From: Salibaculum sp031581025
GTDB taxonomy: Bacteria; Pseudomonadota; Alphaproteobacteria; Rhodobacterales; Rhodobacteraceae
DNA length: 48,854 nt
Assembly: GCF_031581025.1 (NCBI RefSeq)
Contig: NZ_JAVLCA010000018.1
Strand: one strand, 5' to 3'
Below, one piece after another: positions 25,496-34,687 of the stretch. Position 1 is the stretch's first letter; each line of letters opens with the position of its first letter. Position numbers and translations under genes: made by a program. The notes below the pieces were generated by a model. That model was not told where the DNA came from. It saw only the letters and a list, made by a program, of their open reading frames with translations, and searched no databases.

Positions 25496-27085
25496 ATGAC
25501 CGACCTTTGCCCAGTGCGCCGCGCGCTGCTTTCCGTATCCGACAAGACCGGCCTGGTGGACCTGGGCCATGCCCTGGCCGCGCGGGGGGTCGAGCTGCTC
25601 TCTACCGGGGGGTCGGCGAAGGCGTTGCGCGACGCCGGGCTGGAGGTGCGTGACGTGGCCGAGGTGACGGGCTTTCCCGAGATGATGGACGGCCGCGTCA
25701 AGACCCTGCACCCCATGGTTCACGGCGGGTTGCTCGCGCTGCGCGACGACGCCGCGCACAAGGCGGCGATGCAGGACCATGGCATCGGCGGCATCGACCT
25801 GCTGGTGGTCAACCTCTATCCCTTCGAGGCGGCGCTGGCGCGGGGCGCGGGTTATGACGAGCTGATCGAGAACATCGACATCGGCGGCCCGGCGATGATC
25901 CGGGCAGCGGCCAAGAACCATGCCTTTGTCACCACCGTGGTGGATGTCAAGGACTACGCGGCGCTGCTGGCCGAGCTTGCGGCCCATGACGGCCAGACCT
26001 CCTACGTCTTTCGCCAGCGCCAGGCGCAGATCGCCTATGCCCGCACCGCAGCCTATGACGCCGCGGTCAGTACCTGGATGGCAGGCGCGACCGGGCAGGA
26101 GACCCCCCGCCGCCGCGCCCTGGCGGGGACGCTGGCCCAGACCATGCGCTATGGCGAAAACCCGCATCAGGCCGCGGCCTTCTATACCGACGGGACGGGC
26201 CGGCCGGGCGTTGCCACCGCCGTGCAGCACCAGGGAAAGGCGCTGTCCTACAACAACATCAACGACACCGACGCGGCCTTCGAACTGGTCGCGGAATTCA
26301 CCCCCGAGGACGGCCCCGCCTGCGCCATCATCAAGCACGCCAATCCCTGTGGTGTCGCAAAGGGTGCAACCCTGCTGGAGGCCTACCAGAAGGCCTTTGA
26401 TTGCGACCGGACCAGCGCCTTTGGCGGGATCGTCGCCGTCAACACCCCCCTGGACGAGGCAACGGCGCAGGCCATCACCGGCATTTTCACCGAGGTCGTC
26501 ATCGCCCCCGGCGCCACCGAGGCCGCAAGGGCGGTCTTCGCCGCCAAGAAAAACCTGCGCCTTCTGACGACAGAAGGCCTGCCCGATCCGAAATCGGGCG
26601 GGAAGGCCTTCAAGCAGGTGGCGGGCGGGCTGCTGGTGCAGGACCGCGACAACGGCCATGTGCCTGCCTCCGAGCTGAAAACCGCGACTAGGCGCGCGCC
26701 CACGGACAGCGAACTGGCCGATCTGCGCTTTGCCTGGACCGTCGCCAAACACGTCAAGTCCAATGCCATCGTCTATGTCAGGGATGGCGCCACCGTGGGG
26801 ATCGGCGCCGGCCAGATGAGCCGTCTGGACAGCGCCTTGATCGCCGCCAAGAAGGCCGAGCGCATGGCCGAGACGCTGGGCCTGCCCGAACCGCTGACCA
26901 AGGGGGCCGCCGTGGCCTCGGACGCGTTCTTCCCGTTTGCCGATGGTTTGATGGAGGCCGTGGCCGCCGGCGCCACCACCGTGATCCAGCCCGGCGGGTC
27001 CATGCGCGACGACGAGGTCATCGCCGCCGCTGACGCGGCCGGGCTTGCCATGGTCTTTACTGGCATGCGCCATTTCCGGCATTAG
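25496..27085 (+). CDS. purH: bifunctional AICAR transformylase / IMP cyclohydrolase
   Basis: Last two steps of purine synthesis. 529 residues, as expected. The N-terminal IMP cyclohydrolase domain (about 1-200) has RRALLSVSDKTGLVDLG, STGGSAKALR, MMDGRVKTLHP and ENIDIGGPAMIRAAAKN. The C-terminal transformylase domain has MRYGENPHQAAA, the catalytic KHANPCGVAKG, FGGIVAVN and GGSMRDDEVIAAAD. The ATG at 25496 follows GGGGGA; the frame extends upstream without support. The lspA start follows 13 bases after the stop. Confidence 0.97.
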   Translation: MTDLCPVRRALLSVSDKTGLVDLGHALAARGVELLSTGGSAKALRDAGLEVRDVAEVTGFPEMMDGRVKTLHPMVHGGLLALRDDAAHKAAMQDHGIGGIDLLVVNLYPFEAALARGAGYDELIENIDIGGPAMIRAAAKNHAFVTTVVDVKDYAALLAELAAHDGQTSYVFRQRQAQIAYARTAAYDAAVSTWMAGATGQETPRRRALAGTLAQTMRYGENPHQAAAFYTDGTGRPGVATAVQHQGKALSYNNINDTDAAFELVAEFTPEDGPACAIIKHANPCGVAKGATLLEAYQKAFDCDRTSAFGGIVAVNTPLDEATAQAITGIFTEVVIAPGATEAARAVFAAKKNLRLLTTEGLPDPKSGGKAFKQVAGGLLVQDRDNGHVPASELKTATRRAPTDSELADLRFAWTVAKHVKSNAIVYVRDGATVGIGAGQMSRLDSALIAAKKAERMAETLGLPEPLTKGAAVASDAFFPFADGLMEAVAAGATTVIQPGGSMRDDEVIAAADAAGLAMVFTGMRHFRH

Positions 27086-27098
27086 GGATACAGCCACC

Positions 27099-27602
27099 AT
27101 GCGCCTGCTGGGTATCATCGCAATTCTGACCTTTGTCGCCGACCAGGTGCTCAAGGCCGTCGTCATCTTCGGGGTCTTCGGTCTGCGCTGGGGGCAGGTC
27201 ACGAGCGATCCGGACCGCTTGCCCTATCCGCCCCGGGTCGATGTGGTTGACCCCTATCTCGTGCTGACCATGGCCTGGAACCGGGGCGTCAACTTCGGCC
27301 TGTTCGGTGGGCTGGACCTGCGCTGGCTGCTTGTGGGGATCGCTCTGGCGGTGTCGGTCTTCGTGCTGTGGTGGGTCCGCCGCGATCAGCCCGGGCGGCT
27401 GGCCATGATCGGTGCGGGACTGCTGGTGGGGGGCGCGCTGGGCAACGCCCTGGACCGGGTGCTTTACGGCGCGGTGGCGGATTTCCTGAACATGTCGTGC
27501 TGCGGCATTGCGAACCCGTATGCCTTCAATCTAGCCGACATCGCGATCTTTGCCGGGGCCATCGGCCTCGTTCTCTTCGCGCCCGACAACAAGAGCGCGT
27601 GA
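27099..27602 (+). CDS. lspA: signal peptidase II (lipoprotein signal peptidase)
   Basis: 167-residue inner-membrane aspartyl protease that removes signal peptides from prolipoproteins after diacylglyceryl transfer. Four hydrophobic segments. Motifs: DQVLKAVV in TM1, WNRGVNFGLFGG, GNALDRVLYGAVADFLNM with the first catalytic Asp, and FNLADIAIFAG with the second. It is followed by a gene encoding a lipoprotein that would be its substrate. Confidence 0.95.
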   Translation: MRLLGIIAILTFVADQVLKAVVIFGVFGLRWGQVTSDPDRLPYPPRVDVVDPYLVLTMAWNRGVNFGLFGGLDLRWLLVGIALAVSVFVLWWVRRDQPGRLAMIGAGLLVGGALGNALDRVLYGAVADFLNMSCCGIANPYAFNLADIAIFAGAIGLVLFAPDNKSA

Positions 27603-27660
27603 CGCGGGTGGCGGGCTGCGTTACAAACCTTCGCAAAAGGGTGATTTGGGAACGACAACG

Positions 27661-28164
27661 ATGGCCAGGACGATCATTGCCATTCTCGCGCTGACAGCCT
27701 TGGCCGCCTGTGGCGGCGAGGGGCTGCGCAGCCTCGAGGCGGGGGGCGAAGGCCCCGACGAATTCGCGGTCAGCCCCGCGGAACCGCTGGAAATGCCCCG
27801 GGACCTCTCGACCCTGCCGGCCCCCACGCCCAGCGGCCCCAACCGTGCCGATCCCGATCCGCAGGCCGAGGCGATCGTCGCGCTGGGTGGCAATCCGGCA
27901 GCCACGGCGGTGGCGGGCGTACCGTCCGCGGACTCCGCCATTGTCAGCTATGCCACGCGCAACGGCGTCGCGCCCGACATCCGCGCCACGCTGGCCACCG
28001 AGGATGCGCGTTTCCGCAGCCGCCGCGGCCGTGTCAGCGGGCTTTTCGCGCGCGGTGATCGGTATTACCGCGCCTATGCGGGCCAGGCGCTCGACGCCTA
28101 TGCCGCGCTTGCACGGTTCCGCGACGCGGGCGTCGCGGTGCCAAGTGCCCCGCCCGCGCCGTAG
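27661..28164 (+). CDS. DUF3035 family lipoprotein
   Basis: 167 residues. The N-terminus MARTIIAILALTALAACGG has a lipobox LAAC, so Cys17 should be lipidated. The region PAEPLEMPRDLSTLPAPTPSGPNRADP is the DUF3035 hallmark. The rest is low-complexity Ala/Arg with a helical C-terminus. Function unknown. It sits between lspA and the M16 peptidases, an order that suggests an envelope-linked unit. Confidence 0.85.
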   Translation: MARTIIAILALTALAACGGEGLRSLEAGGEGPDEFAVSPAEPLEMPRDLSTLPAPTPSGPNRADPDPQAEAIVALGGNPAATAVAGVPSADSAIVSYATRNGVAPDIRATLATEDARFRSRRGRVSGLFARGDRYYRAYAGQALDAYAALARFRDAGVAVPSAPPAP

Positions 28165-28262
28165 CGGGCCGCCACCTGGGCCCTCACATCCTCGTATGTC
28201 CTCTTGAACCGCCCCGCGGGCAACGTAGCTTGATGGCGACGACCTGACCATTCGGAGGCGAC

Positions 28263-29594
28263 ATGCGCTTACTCGCGGCACTTGCGACCGTTCTGGGCCT
28301 TTCGACGGCCCTGCACGCGGACGAGGTCTCGACGACCACGCTCGACAACGGGCTGGAGGTGGTGGTGATCGAGGATCACCGCGCCCCGGTCGCGGTTCAC
28401 ATGCTGTGGTATCGGGCGGGCTCGGCGGATGAACCCCCGGCCGCGTCGGGGGTGGCGCATTTCCTCGAACACCTGCTTTTCAAGGCGACGGAAACGCTCG
28501 AGCCGGGCGAGTTCAGCGACGTGGTCGCGGCCCAGGGCGGCAGCGACAACGCCTTCACCAGCTATGACTACACCGCCTATTTCCAGCGCGTCGCCGCCGA
28601 CAGGTTGCCGCTGATGATGGAAGTGGAGGCGGACCGGATGAACAATCTGGCGCTGACCGAAGAGGATATCGCCACCGAACGCGACGTGATCCTCGAAGAA
28701 CGCAACCAGCGCGTCGAAAATTCGCCCAATGCCCTGGCGCGCGAACAGATGCGCGCGGCGCAGTATCTCAACCACCGCTATGGCGCGCCCATCATCGGCT
28801 GGAAGCACGAGATGGAACAGCTGGGCATGCAGGATGCGCTGGACTTCTACGACCTCTATTATTCGCCCAACAATGCCGTGCTCGTGGTAGCGGGCGACGT
28901 GGACCCGGACGAGGTCATCGCTCTGGCCCGCGAACACTATGGCCCCATCCCCGCCGAGCCTGATCTGCCCGAGCGTGTCCGCTCGCAGGAACCCCCGCAG
29001 AGCGCCGAACGGCGCCTGATTTTCGAGGACCCGCGCGTTTCGCAGCCCTATCTGACCCGCAGCTACATTGCCCCCGAACGCGACAGCCGCGCGCAGGAGC
29101 AGGCCGCCGCGCTGACCTATCTGGCCGAGCTTCTGGGCGGGTCGTCCTTTACTTCGACGCTGGCCGTGGCGCTGCAGTTCGACAGCCAGACGGCAGTCTA
29201 TACCTCGGCCTACTACAGTGGTCGGTCGCTGGATGACACGACCTTCGGCCTGACGGTGGTGCCCGAGCAGGGCGTGACCCTGCAAGAGGCCGAGGATGCC
29301 ATGGACGCGGCCATTGCCGAGTTCCTGGACACCGGCATCGACCCTGACCGGATGGAGCGCCTGCGCACCCAGCTGCGCGCCAGCGAGGTCTACGCCCGCG
29401 ACAACGTGCAGGGTCTGGCCCGGCGTTATGGCGCCGCGTTGACGCAGGGCCTGACGGTCGAGGACGTTCAGGCCTGGCCGGAGATCCTGCAATCGGTCAC
29501 CGAGGAGGACATTCTGGCGGCGGCGCGCGAGGTTCTTGACCGCGACCGGTCCGTCACGGGCTGGGTCGTGCCCAACAGGGAGGTTCTGCAATGA
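28263..29594 (+). CDS. M16 family zinc metallopeptidase, catalytic subunit
   Basis: 443 residues with signal peptide (MRLLAALATVLGLSTALHAD), so periplasmic. Inverzincin motif HFLEH at residues 66-70 with the third zinc ligand Glu near 146, 76 residues later, as in active M16 enzymes. A C-terminal M16 domain has a degenerate site, the usual two-domain plan. It overlaps the next M16 gene by 4 nt; the pair resembles mitochondrial processing peptidase, with a catalytic and a non-catalytic partner. Substrate unknown. Confidence 0.93.
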   Translation: MRLLAALATVLGLSTALHADEVSTTTLDNGLEVVVIEDHRAPVAVHMLWYRAGSADEPPAASGVAHFLEHLLFKATETLEPGEFSDVVAAQGGSDNAFTSYDYTAYFQRVAADRLPLMMEVEADRMNNLALTEEDIATERDVILEERNQRVENSPNALAREQMRAAQYLNHRYGAPIIGWKHEMEQLGMQDALDFYDLYYSPNNAVLVVAGDVDPDEVIALAREHYGPIPAEPDLPERVRSQEPPQSAERRLIFEDPRVSQPYLTRSYIAPERDSRAQEQAAALTYLAELLGGSSFTSTLAVALQFDSQTAVYTSAYYSGRSLDDTTFGLTVVPEQGVTLQEAEDAMDAAIAEFLDTGIDPDRMERLRTQLRASEVYARDNVQGLARRYGAALTQGLTVEDVQAWPEILQSVTEEDILAAAREVLDRDRSVTGWVVPNREVLQ

Positions 29595-30892
29595 AACGTC
29601 TTGTCCTGACACTGGCCCTGCTGCTGGCCCCGCTCACCGCAAGGGCCGAGATCGACATCCAGGAGGTCACATCGCCGGGCGGCCTCGAGGCCTGGCTGGT
29701 CGAGGAACCGGCTATTCCCTTCGTCGCGCTGGAGATCGTCATCGATGGTGGGGCCACCCTGGACGAACCGGGCAAGCGCGGGGCGACCAACCTGATGATG
29801 GGACTTCTGGAAGAAGGCGCGGGCGAGATGAGCGCCCGGGAATTCCAGACCGCCCGCGAGGGACTGGCTGCCAGTTTCGGTTTTGATGCCCGCGATGACA
29901 GCGTCGTCATCACCGCCCGTTTCCTGACCGAGAACCGGGACGAGGCGGTCGCTCTGCTGCGCGAGGCCCTGACTGAGCCGCGCTTCGACCAGGACGCGCT
30001 GGACCGGGTGCGCCGGCAGGTGCTGTCGGGCATTCGCAGCGACGCCACCGACCCCAACAGTATCGCCGGGCGCACCTTCGACCGGGAGGCTTTTGGCGAT
30101 CATCCCTACGGGGCGCCCCTCAACGGCACCGCCGAGAGCGTCACCGAGCTGACCCGCGAGGATATCATGACCGCCCACCGCAACGCGCTGGTACGCAGCC
30201 GGGTGCATGTCGGCGCGGCGGGCGACATCACGCCTGAGGCCCTAGGGCCGCTGCTGGACGAATTGCTGGGGGATCTGCCCGACGAGGGCCCGGCGCGGCC
30301 CGGCCCGGCCGGTTTCGCGCTGGACGGCGGCACCACGGTGGAAGACTTCGAGACCCCGCAATCGGTTGCGATGTTCGGACACGAGGGGCTGGCCCGCGAC
30401 GACGAGGATTTCTTCGCGGCCTATATCCTCAATGAAATTCTTGGCGGGCGCGGTGTGCAAAGCCGCCTGATGGAGGAGGTCCGCGAAAAGCGGGGCCTGA
30501 CCTATGGCGTCTCCACCTATCTCGTGCCCAAGGATCACGCGGCGCTCTACCTCGGGAACGTGGCGTCGGCCAACGATCGCATCGCCGAAGCCATCGGCGT
30601 GATCCGGGACGAATGGGCGCGCATGGCCGAGGAGGGCGTGAGTGCCGAGGCCCTGGCCGAGGCCAAGACCTATCTGACCGGGGCCTATCCGCTGCGCTTC
30701 GACGGCAACGCCGAGATTGCCGGCATCCTCGCCGGAATGCAGGCCACCGACCTGCCGCCCGACTATGTCGAGAACCGCAACAGCTATATCGAGGCGGTCA
30801 CGCTTGACGAGATCAACCGCGTGGCCGGTGAATTGCTGAACCCCGAGGCGCTGCATTTCGTGGTGGTCGGGCAGCCCGAGGGGCTGGAGTAG
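29591..30892 (+). CDS. M16 family peptidase-like protein, non-catalytic partner
   Basis: 433 residues, signal peptide MKRLVLTLALLLAPLTARAE. The fold matches M16, but where HxxEH should be the sequence reads GATNLMMGLLEEG, so zinc binding is lost. The C-terminal Arg/Tyr substrate-binding pair is kept (VREKRGLTYGVSTYL). This pattern is that of the alpha-type subunit in M16 heterodimers, which binds substrate while the partner cuts. Start within the upstream stop (ATGA). Confidence 0.93.
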   Translation: MKRLVLTLALLLAPLTARAEIDIQEVTSPGGLEAWLVEEPAIPFVALEIVIDGGATLDEPGKRGATNLMMGLLEEGAGEMSAREFQTAREGLAASFGFDARDDSVVITARFLTENRDEAVALLREALTEPRFDQDALDRVRRQVLSGIRSDATDPNSIAGRTFDREAFGDHPYGAPLNGTAESVTELTREDIMTAHRNALVRSRVHVGAAGDITPEALGPLLDELLGDLPDEGPARPGPAGFALDGGTTVEDFETPQSVAMFGHEGLARDDEDFFAAYILNEILGGRGVQSRLMEEVREKRGLTYGVSTYLVPKDHAALYLGNVASANDRIAEAIGVIRDEWARMAEEGVSAEALAEAKTYLTGAYPLRFDGNAEIAGILAGMQATDLPPDYVENRNSYIEAVTLDEINRVAGELLNPEALHFVVVGQPEGLE

Positions 30893-30956
30893 GCCACCCC
30901 CGGCCCGGGCGATTTGCCCTGTCAGAATCGGCGCGGACCATGCTATCCCTTGAGGC

Positions 30957-32792
30957 ATGGCCGCCCTTGATCGCAACATAGGCGACGATCACCCCGTGAT
31001 CCGTCAGTTGGACGACGCCGCGATCAACCGGATCGCGGCCGGTGAGGTCGTGGAGCGGCCCGCCTCGGCGGTCAAGGAACTGGTCGAGAATGCGCTGGAT
31101 GCACAGGCGACGCGGATCGAGATCGAGGTCGCCGATGGCGGCAAGACGCTGATCCGCATCACTGACGACGGCATCGGCATGGCCGAGACCGACCTGCCGC
31201 TGGCGCTGGCCCGCCACGCGACCTCCAAGATCGACGGGGCGGACCTGTTGAACATCCAGTCCTTCGGGTTTCGCGGCGAGGCCTTGCCCTCGTTGGGGGC
31301 TGTCGGACGTCTGACCATCCGCAGTCGTGCGGCGGGCCATGCGGGTGCCGAGCTTTCCGTGTCCGGGGGGGCTGGCGAACAGGTCCGCCCCGCTGCCCTG
31401 AGTGGCGGCACCGTGGTCGAGTTGCGCGACCTGTTCTTCGCCACGCCCGCGCGGCTCAAGTTCCTGCGCACCGACCGGGCCGAGATGCAGGCCATCACGG
31501 ATGTGATCAAGCGGCTGGCCATGGCCGAACCGCAGGTCAGTTTCATCCTGCGCGATGTCTCGGGCGGCCAGGACCGGATCACATTCCGCGCCGATGCGCA
31601 GACCGGTGATCTCTTCGAGGCGCTCAAGGGCCGGTTGCGGCGCGTGCTGGGCAAGGATTTCACCGAGAACGCGATTCCGATCCAGGCCGACCGCGAGGGC
31701 GTGCATCTGACCGGGTTCGCCGCCCTGCCGACCTATTCGCGCGGCTCGGCGGTGCAGCAGTTCCTTTTCGTCAATGGCCGCCCCGTGCGCGACAAGCTGC
31801 TGATCGGGGCACTGCGGGCGGCCTACATGGACACGCTGTCGCGCGACCGGCACCCGGCGGCCTGTCTGTTCATCGAGGTCGACCCGACCCGGGTGGACGT
31901 GAATGTGCATCCGGCGAAATCCGAAGTGCGGTTTCGTGATCCGGGCACGGTGCGGGGTCTGATCGTTTCGGCCCTGCGCCACGCGCTGGCCGAGGCCGGG
32001 CACCGGTCTTCTTCGACGGTGGCGGGCGCGACCCTTGGTGCCTTTCGGCCCGAGCCCTCCGCGTCGCGCGTCTACCAGATGGACCGGCCCGCGTCGGGCG
32101 CCCGTGCTGCCAGCTACGCGGCCCAGGCGCCGGGCTTTGCGGAGATGGCGCAGGACTATTCGGCCCGGGTCGAGCCACAGCCGGACCGCGATGACAGCGA
32201 GCGCCTTGAGGCGCGGCCCCTGGGCGCTGCCCGCGCGCAGGTGCATGAGAATTACATCGTCGCCCAGACTGAGACCGGCATGATCCTGGTCGATCAGCAT
32301 GCCGCCCATGAACGGCTGGTCTATGAAAAGCTCAAGCGCCAGATGGCGGACAATGGCGTGGCGGCCCAGGCCCTGCTGATCCCGGAAATCGTCGAGATGT
32401 CGCAGGCGGAGGCGCAGACGCTGCTGGACCATGCCGAGGCGTTGCGCAGATTTGGCCTGACGCTGGAGCCTTTCGGCGGCGGCGCGGTGGCCGTGCGCGA
32501 GACCCCGGCGCTGCTGGGCGAGGTGAACTGCAAGGCGCTGCTTGCGGATATCCTGGATGAACTGGCCGACGAGGGTTCCAGCGACCTGGTTCAATCCAGG
32601 CTTGAGGCGATCCTGTCGCGCGTGGCCTGTCACGGCTCGATCCGCTCGGGGCGCCGGATGCAGGCCGAGGAGATGAACGCCCTTCTGCGCGAGATGGAAG
32701 CCACGCCGCTGTCGGGGCAGTGCAACCACGGCCGGCCCACCTACGTGGAACTGAACCTGGCCGATATCGAACGGCTGTTCGGGCGATCATGA
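30957..32792 (+). CDS. mutL: DNA mismatch repair protein MutL with endonuclease motif
   Basis: 611 residues. N-terminal GHKL ATPase: IAAGEVVERPASAVKELVENALDA, DDGIGM and GFRGEALPSLGAV. A proline/serine-rich linker (about 335-425) follows. The C-terminal dimerisation domain carries the metal-binding DQHAAHERLVYE motif plus CHGSIRSGRRM and CNHGRPTYVEL. These features mark a MutL that nicks DNA itself, as in bacteria without MutH. The stop overlaps rmuC by 4 nt. Confidence 0.96.
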   Translation: MAALDRNIGDDHPVIRQLDDAAINRIAAGEVVERPASAVKELVENALDAQATRIEIEVADGGKTLIRITDDGIGMAETDLPLALARHATSKIDGADLLNIQSFGFRGEALPSLGAVGRLTIRSRAAGHAGAELSVSGGAGEQVRPAALSGGTVVELRDLFFATPARLKFLRTDRAEMQAITDVIKRLAMAEPQVSFILRDVSGGQDRITFRADAQTGDLFEALKGRLRRVLGKDFTENAIPIQADREGVHLTGFAALPTYSRGSAVQQFLFVNGRPVRDKLLIGALRAAYMDTLSRDRHPAACLFIEVDPTRVDVNVHPAKSEVRFRDPGTVRGLIVSALRHALAEAGHRSSSTVAGATLGAFRPEPSASRVYQMDRPASGARAASYAAQAPGFAEMAQDYSARVEPQPDRDDSERLEARPLGAARAQVHENYIVAQTETGMILVDQHAAHERLVYEKLKRQMADNGVAAQALLIPEIVEMSQAEAQTLLDHAEALRRFGLTLEPFGGGAVAVRETPALLGEVNCKALLADILDELADEGSSDLVQSRLEAILSRVACHGSIRSGRRMQAEEMNALLREMEATPLSGQCNHGRPTYVELNLADIERLFGRS

Positions 32793-33997
32793 TCGAGATC
32801 GGCGGCACCTCCTACGCGTTTTCGGACCCGGCGGTGATGCTGGCGATCGCGGGCGGCCTCGTCGTGCTTCTTGTGCTCTGGCTGCTGATTGCCACCGTGC
32901 GGCGCACCGGGCAGGCGGCCCGGACCGCCGCGCAGTTGGCCTCGCAGATGGGCGGGGTGACGGCCCGGGTGCAGTCGCTGTCAGATGGCCAGCAGCAGCT
33001 GTTCGGCGGGCTCAATTCCGTATCCGAGGCGCAGGCGGCACAGCAGCAGAAGACACTTCAGTTGATGGAACAGCGCCTGGCGTCGGTGACCGAGGCCATG
33101 AACCAGAACCTGTCGAGCACCGCGCGCAACACGGCGCAATCGCTGGGCGAATTGCAGCAGCGACTGCAAACCATCGACAAGGCGCAAGAGAACATCACCA
33201 AGCTGTCGGGCGATGTGCTGTCGCTGCAGGATATCCTGTCGAACAAGCAGACGCGCGGGGCCTTCGGGGAAATCCAGCTGACCGACATCGTGGGCAAGGC
33301 CCTGCCCGGTGACAGCTTTGCGCTGCAGGCGACCCTGTCGAACGGCAAGCGCGTCGACTGCCTTGTTCATCTGCCCAATCCGCCGGGGCCCATCGCCATC
33401 GACAGCAAGTTCCCGCTGGAAGCCTATGAGGCGCTGCGCCGGGCCAGTACCGACCGCGAGGCGAACGAGGCCGCCAGGGCGCTGCGCGTGGCGGTGAAAA
33501 AGCATATCAAGGACATTGCCGAGCGCTATATCATCGACGGAGAGACCGCCGACGGCGCGCTGATGTTCCTGCCCTCCGAGGCGGTCTATGCGGAATTGCA
33601 TGCCAATTTCCCCGAGGTCGTGCGCGAGGGCTTCGCGGCGCGGGTCTGGATCGTCTCGCCGACGACCTGCATGGCCACGCTCAACACCATGCGCGCCATT
33701 CTGAAGGACGCGCGGATGCGCGAACAGGCGGGCGCGATCCGCAAGACCCTGGGCCAGTTGCACCGCGACGTGGAACTGGTGGTGGAACGGGTGGACAAGC
33801 TGAACACCCATTTCGGGCAGGCCCGCAAGGATCTGGACGAGATCAACACGGCCGCCGAACGGGCGGGCAAGCGGGCCGGGCGGCTCAACAACTTCGATTT
33901 CGAAGAGATCGCGCCCGAGGATCGCGCCGCGACCGGCGTTGTGCCCCCGACCCGCCCGGATCATACCCCAGGCTCCGGCGGCCCCGGGACCGGCTGA
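32789..33997 (+). CDS. rmuC: DNA recombination protein RmuC
   Basis: 402 residues. One N-terminal transmembrane segment (about 14-36), a long coiled coil rich in Gln (about 45-150), then the RmuC nuclease-like domain (ILSNKQTRGAFGEIQLTDIV, HLPNPPGPIAIDSKFPLEAYEAL, GALMFLPSEAVYAEL, VSPTTCMATLNTM). RmuC limits recombination-mediated inversions at short inverted repeats. The start at 32789 is within the mutL stop, so two DNA-maintenance genes are coupled. It ends 14 bases from the convergent chrR. Confidence 0.92.
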   Translation: MIEIGGTSYAFSDPAVMLAIAGGLVVLLVLWLLIATVRRTGQAARTAAQLASQMGGVTARVQSLSDGQQQLFGGLNSVSEAQAAQQQKTLQLMEQRLASVTEAMNQNLSSTARNTAQSLGELQQRLQTIDKAQENITKLSGDVLSLQDILSNKQTRGAFGEIQLTDIVGKALPGDSFALQATLSNGKRVDCLVHLPNPPGPIAIDSKFPLEAYEALRRASTDREANEAARALRVAVKKHIKDIAERYIIDGETADGALMFLPSEAVYAELHANFPEVVREGFAARVWIVSPTTCMATLNTMRAILKDARMREQAGAIRKTLGQLHRDVELVVERVDKLNTHFGQARKDLDEINTAAERAGKRAGRLNNFDFEEIAPEDRAATGVVPPTRPDHTPGSGGPGTG

Positions 33998-34011
33998 GCC
34001 GCCCCGGCAGC

Positions 34012-34677
34012 TCAGATGCGCAGGAAGGGCTGCGCCAGCTTCGGCAACATGCTGTTGAACTTCAGTGGCGCGTCCGTGGCGGCCAGACAGATGCAATCGA
34101 CACCTTCTTCCGCCACGGGCTGATGGTCGAGATCCTCGTCGGCCACCTCGATGTCACCGGCGCCGAAGCGATCGGTATCGTCGCGGAAGGCGCCTTGCAA
34201 CACCAGCGTCAGTTCGGTGCCCGCGTGGCCGTGATCGGGCACGGCGCAACCGGCCGGGATGTGCAGCAGCCGCGCCGAGGCATTGGCCGAGGTCGGCAGG
34301 ATCGCTTGGCGCACGCCGCCGCCCACGCGGCGCCATTTCACCGTCTGCAGGTCGCCGCCAATATAGTCGCGCACCGGGCGCGGCAGGCCGCCCGCGTCGC
34401 CCTGTGCGGCGTGCTCCTCTTGTGCGTCGTTTGCATCGGCGGGCGCGTCGGCGATCGCCGCCAGTGTGCGGGACAGGCTGTCGGGGGCCATCTCGGCGGT
34501 CTCGGTCATGGCGACGACCTCACCGCCGACGGCGTCGAATTCGGCCAGCCGGGCGCGGCACTCGTCACACATCGACACATGCGCAGCGACGATGATGTTG
34601 AAGGCCTCGGGCAGGACGCCCGCAGAATAGCCCATCAACAGGGCATCGGTCAGGTGGTGCGTGATCTCTCGCGACAT
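34012..34677 (-). CDS. chrR: anti-sigma factor ChrR
   Basis: 221-residue zinc anti-sigma factor that holds RpoE inactive until singlet oxygen triggers its loss. The N-terminal anti-sigma domain has the ligand set His7/8, His33, Cys37 and Cys40 (AHVSMCDEC). The C-terminal cupin has HGHAGTE and DLDHQP, matching the second zinc site needed for the singlet-oxygen response. I chose the ATG at 34677 with AAGG 8 bases upstream; a TTG two codons earlier is too close to it. It starts 10 bases after the rpoE stop. Confidence 0.94.
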   Translation of the reverse strand: MSREITHHLTDALLMGYSAGVLPEAFNIIVAAHVSMCDECRARLAEFDAVGGEVVAMTETAEMAPDSLSRTLAAIADAPADANDAQEEHAAQGDAGGLPRPVRDYIGGDLQTVKWRRVGGGVRQAILPTSANASARLLHIPAGCAVPDHGHAGTELTLVLQGAFRDDTDRFGAGDIEVADEDLDHQPVAEEGVDCICLAATDAPLKFNSMLPKLAQPFLRI

Positions 34678-34687
34678 TGTCAAAACC

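Noticed and set aside
25277..27202. 641-codon open frame on the minus strand
   Set aside because: Mirror of purH; no recognisable domain, and codon use is the complement of the real gene.
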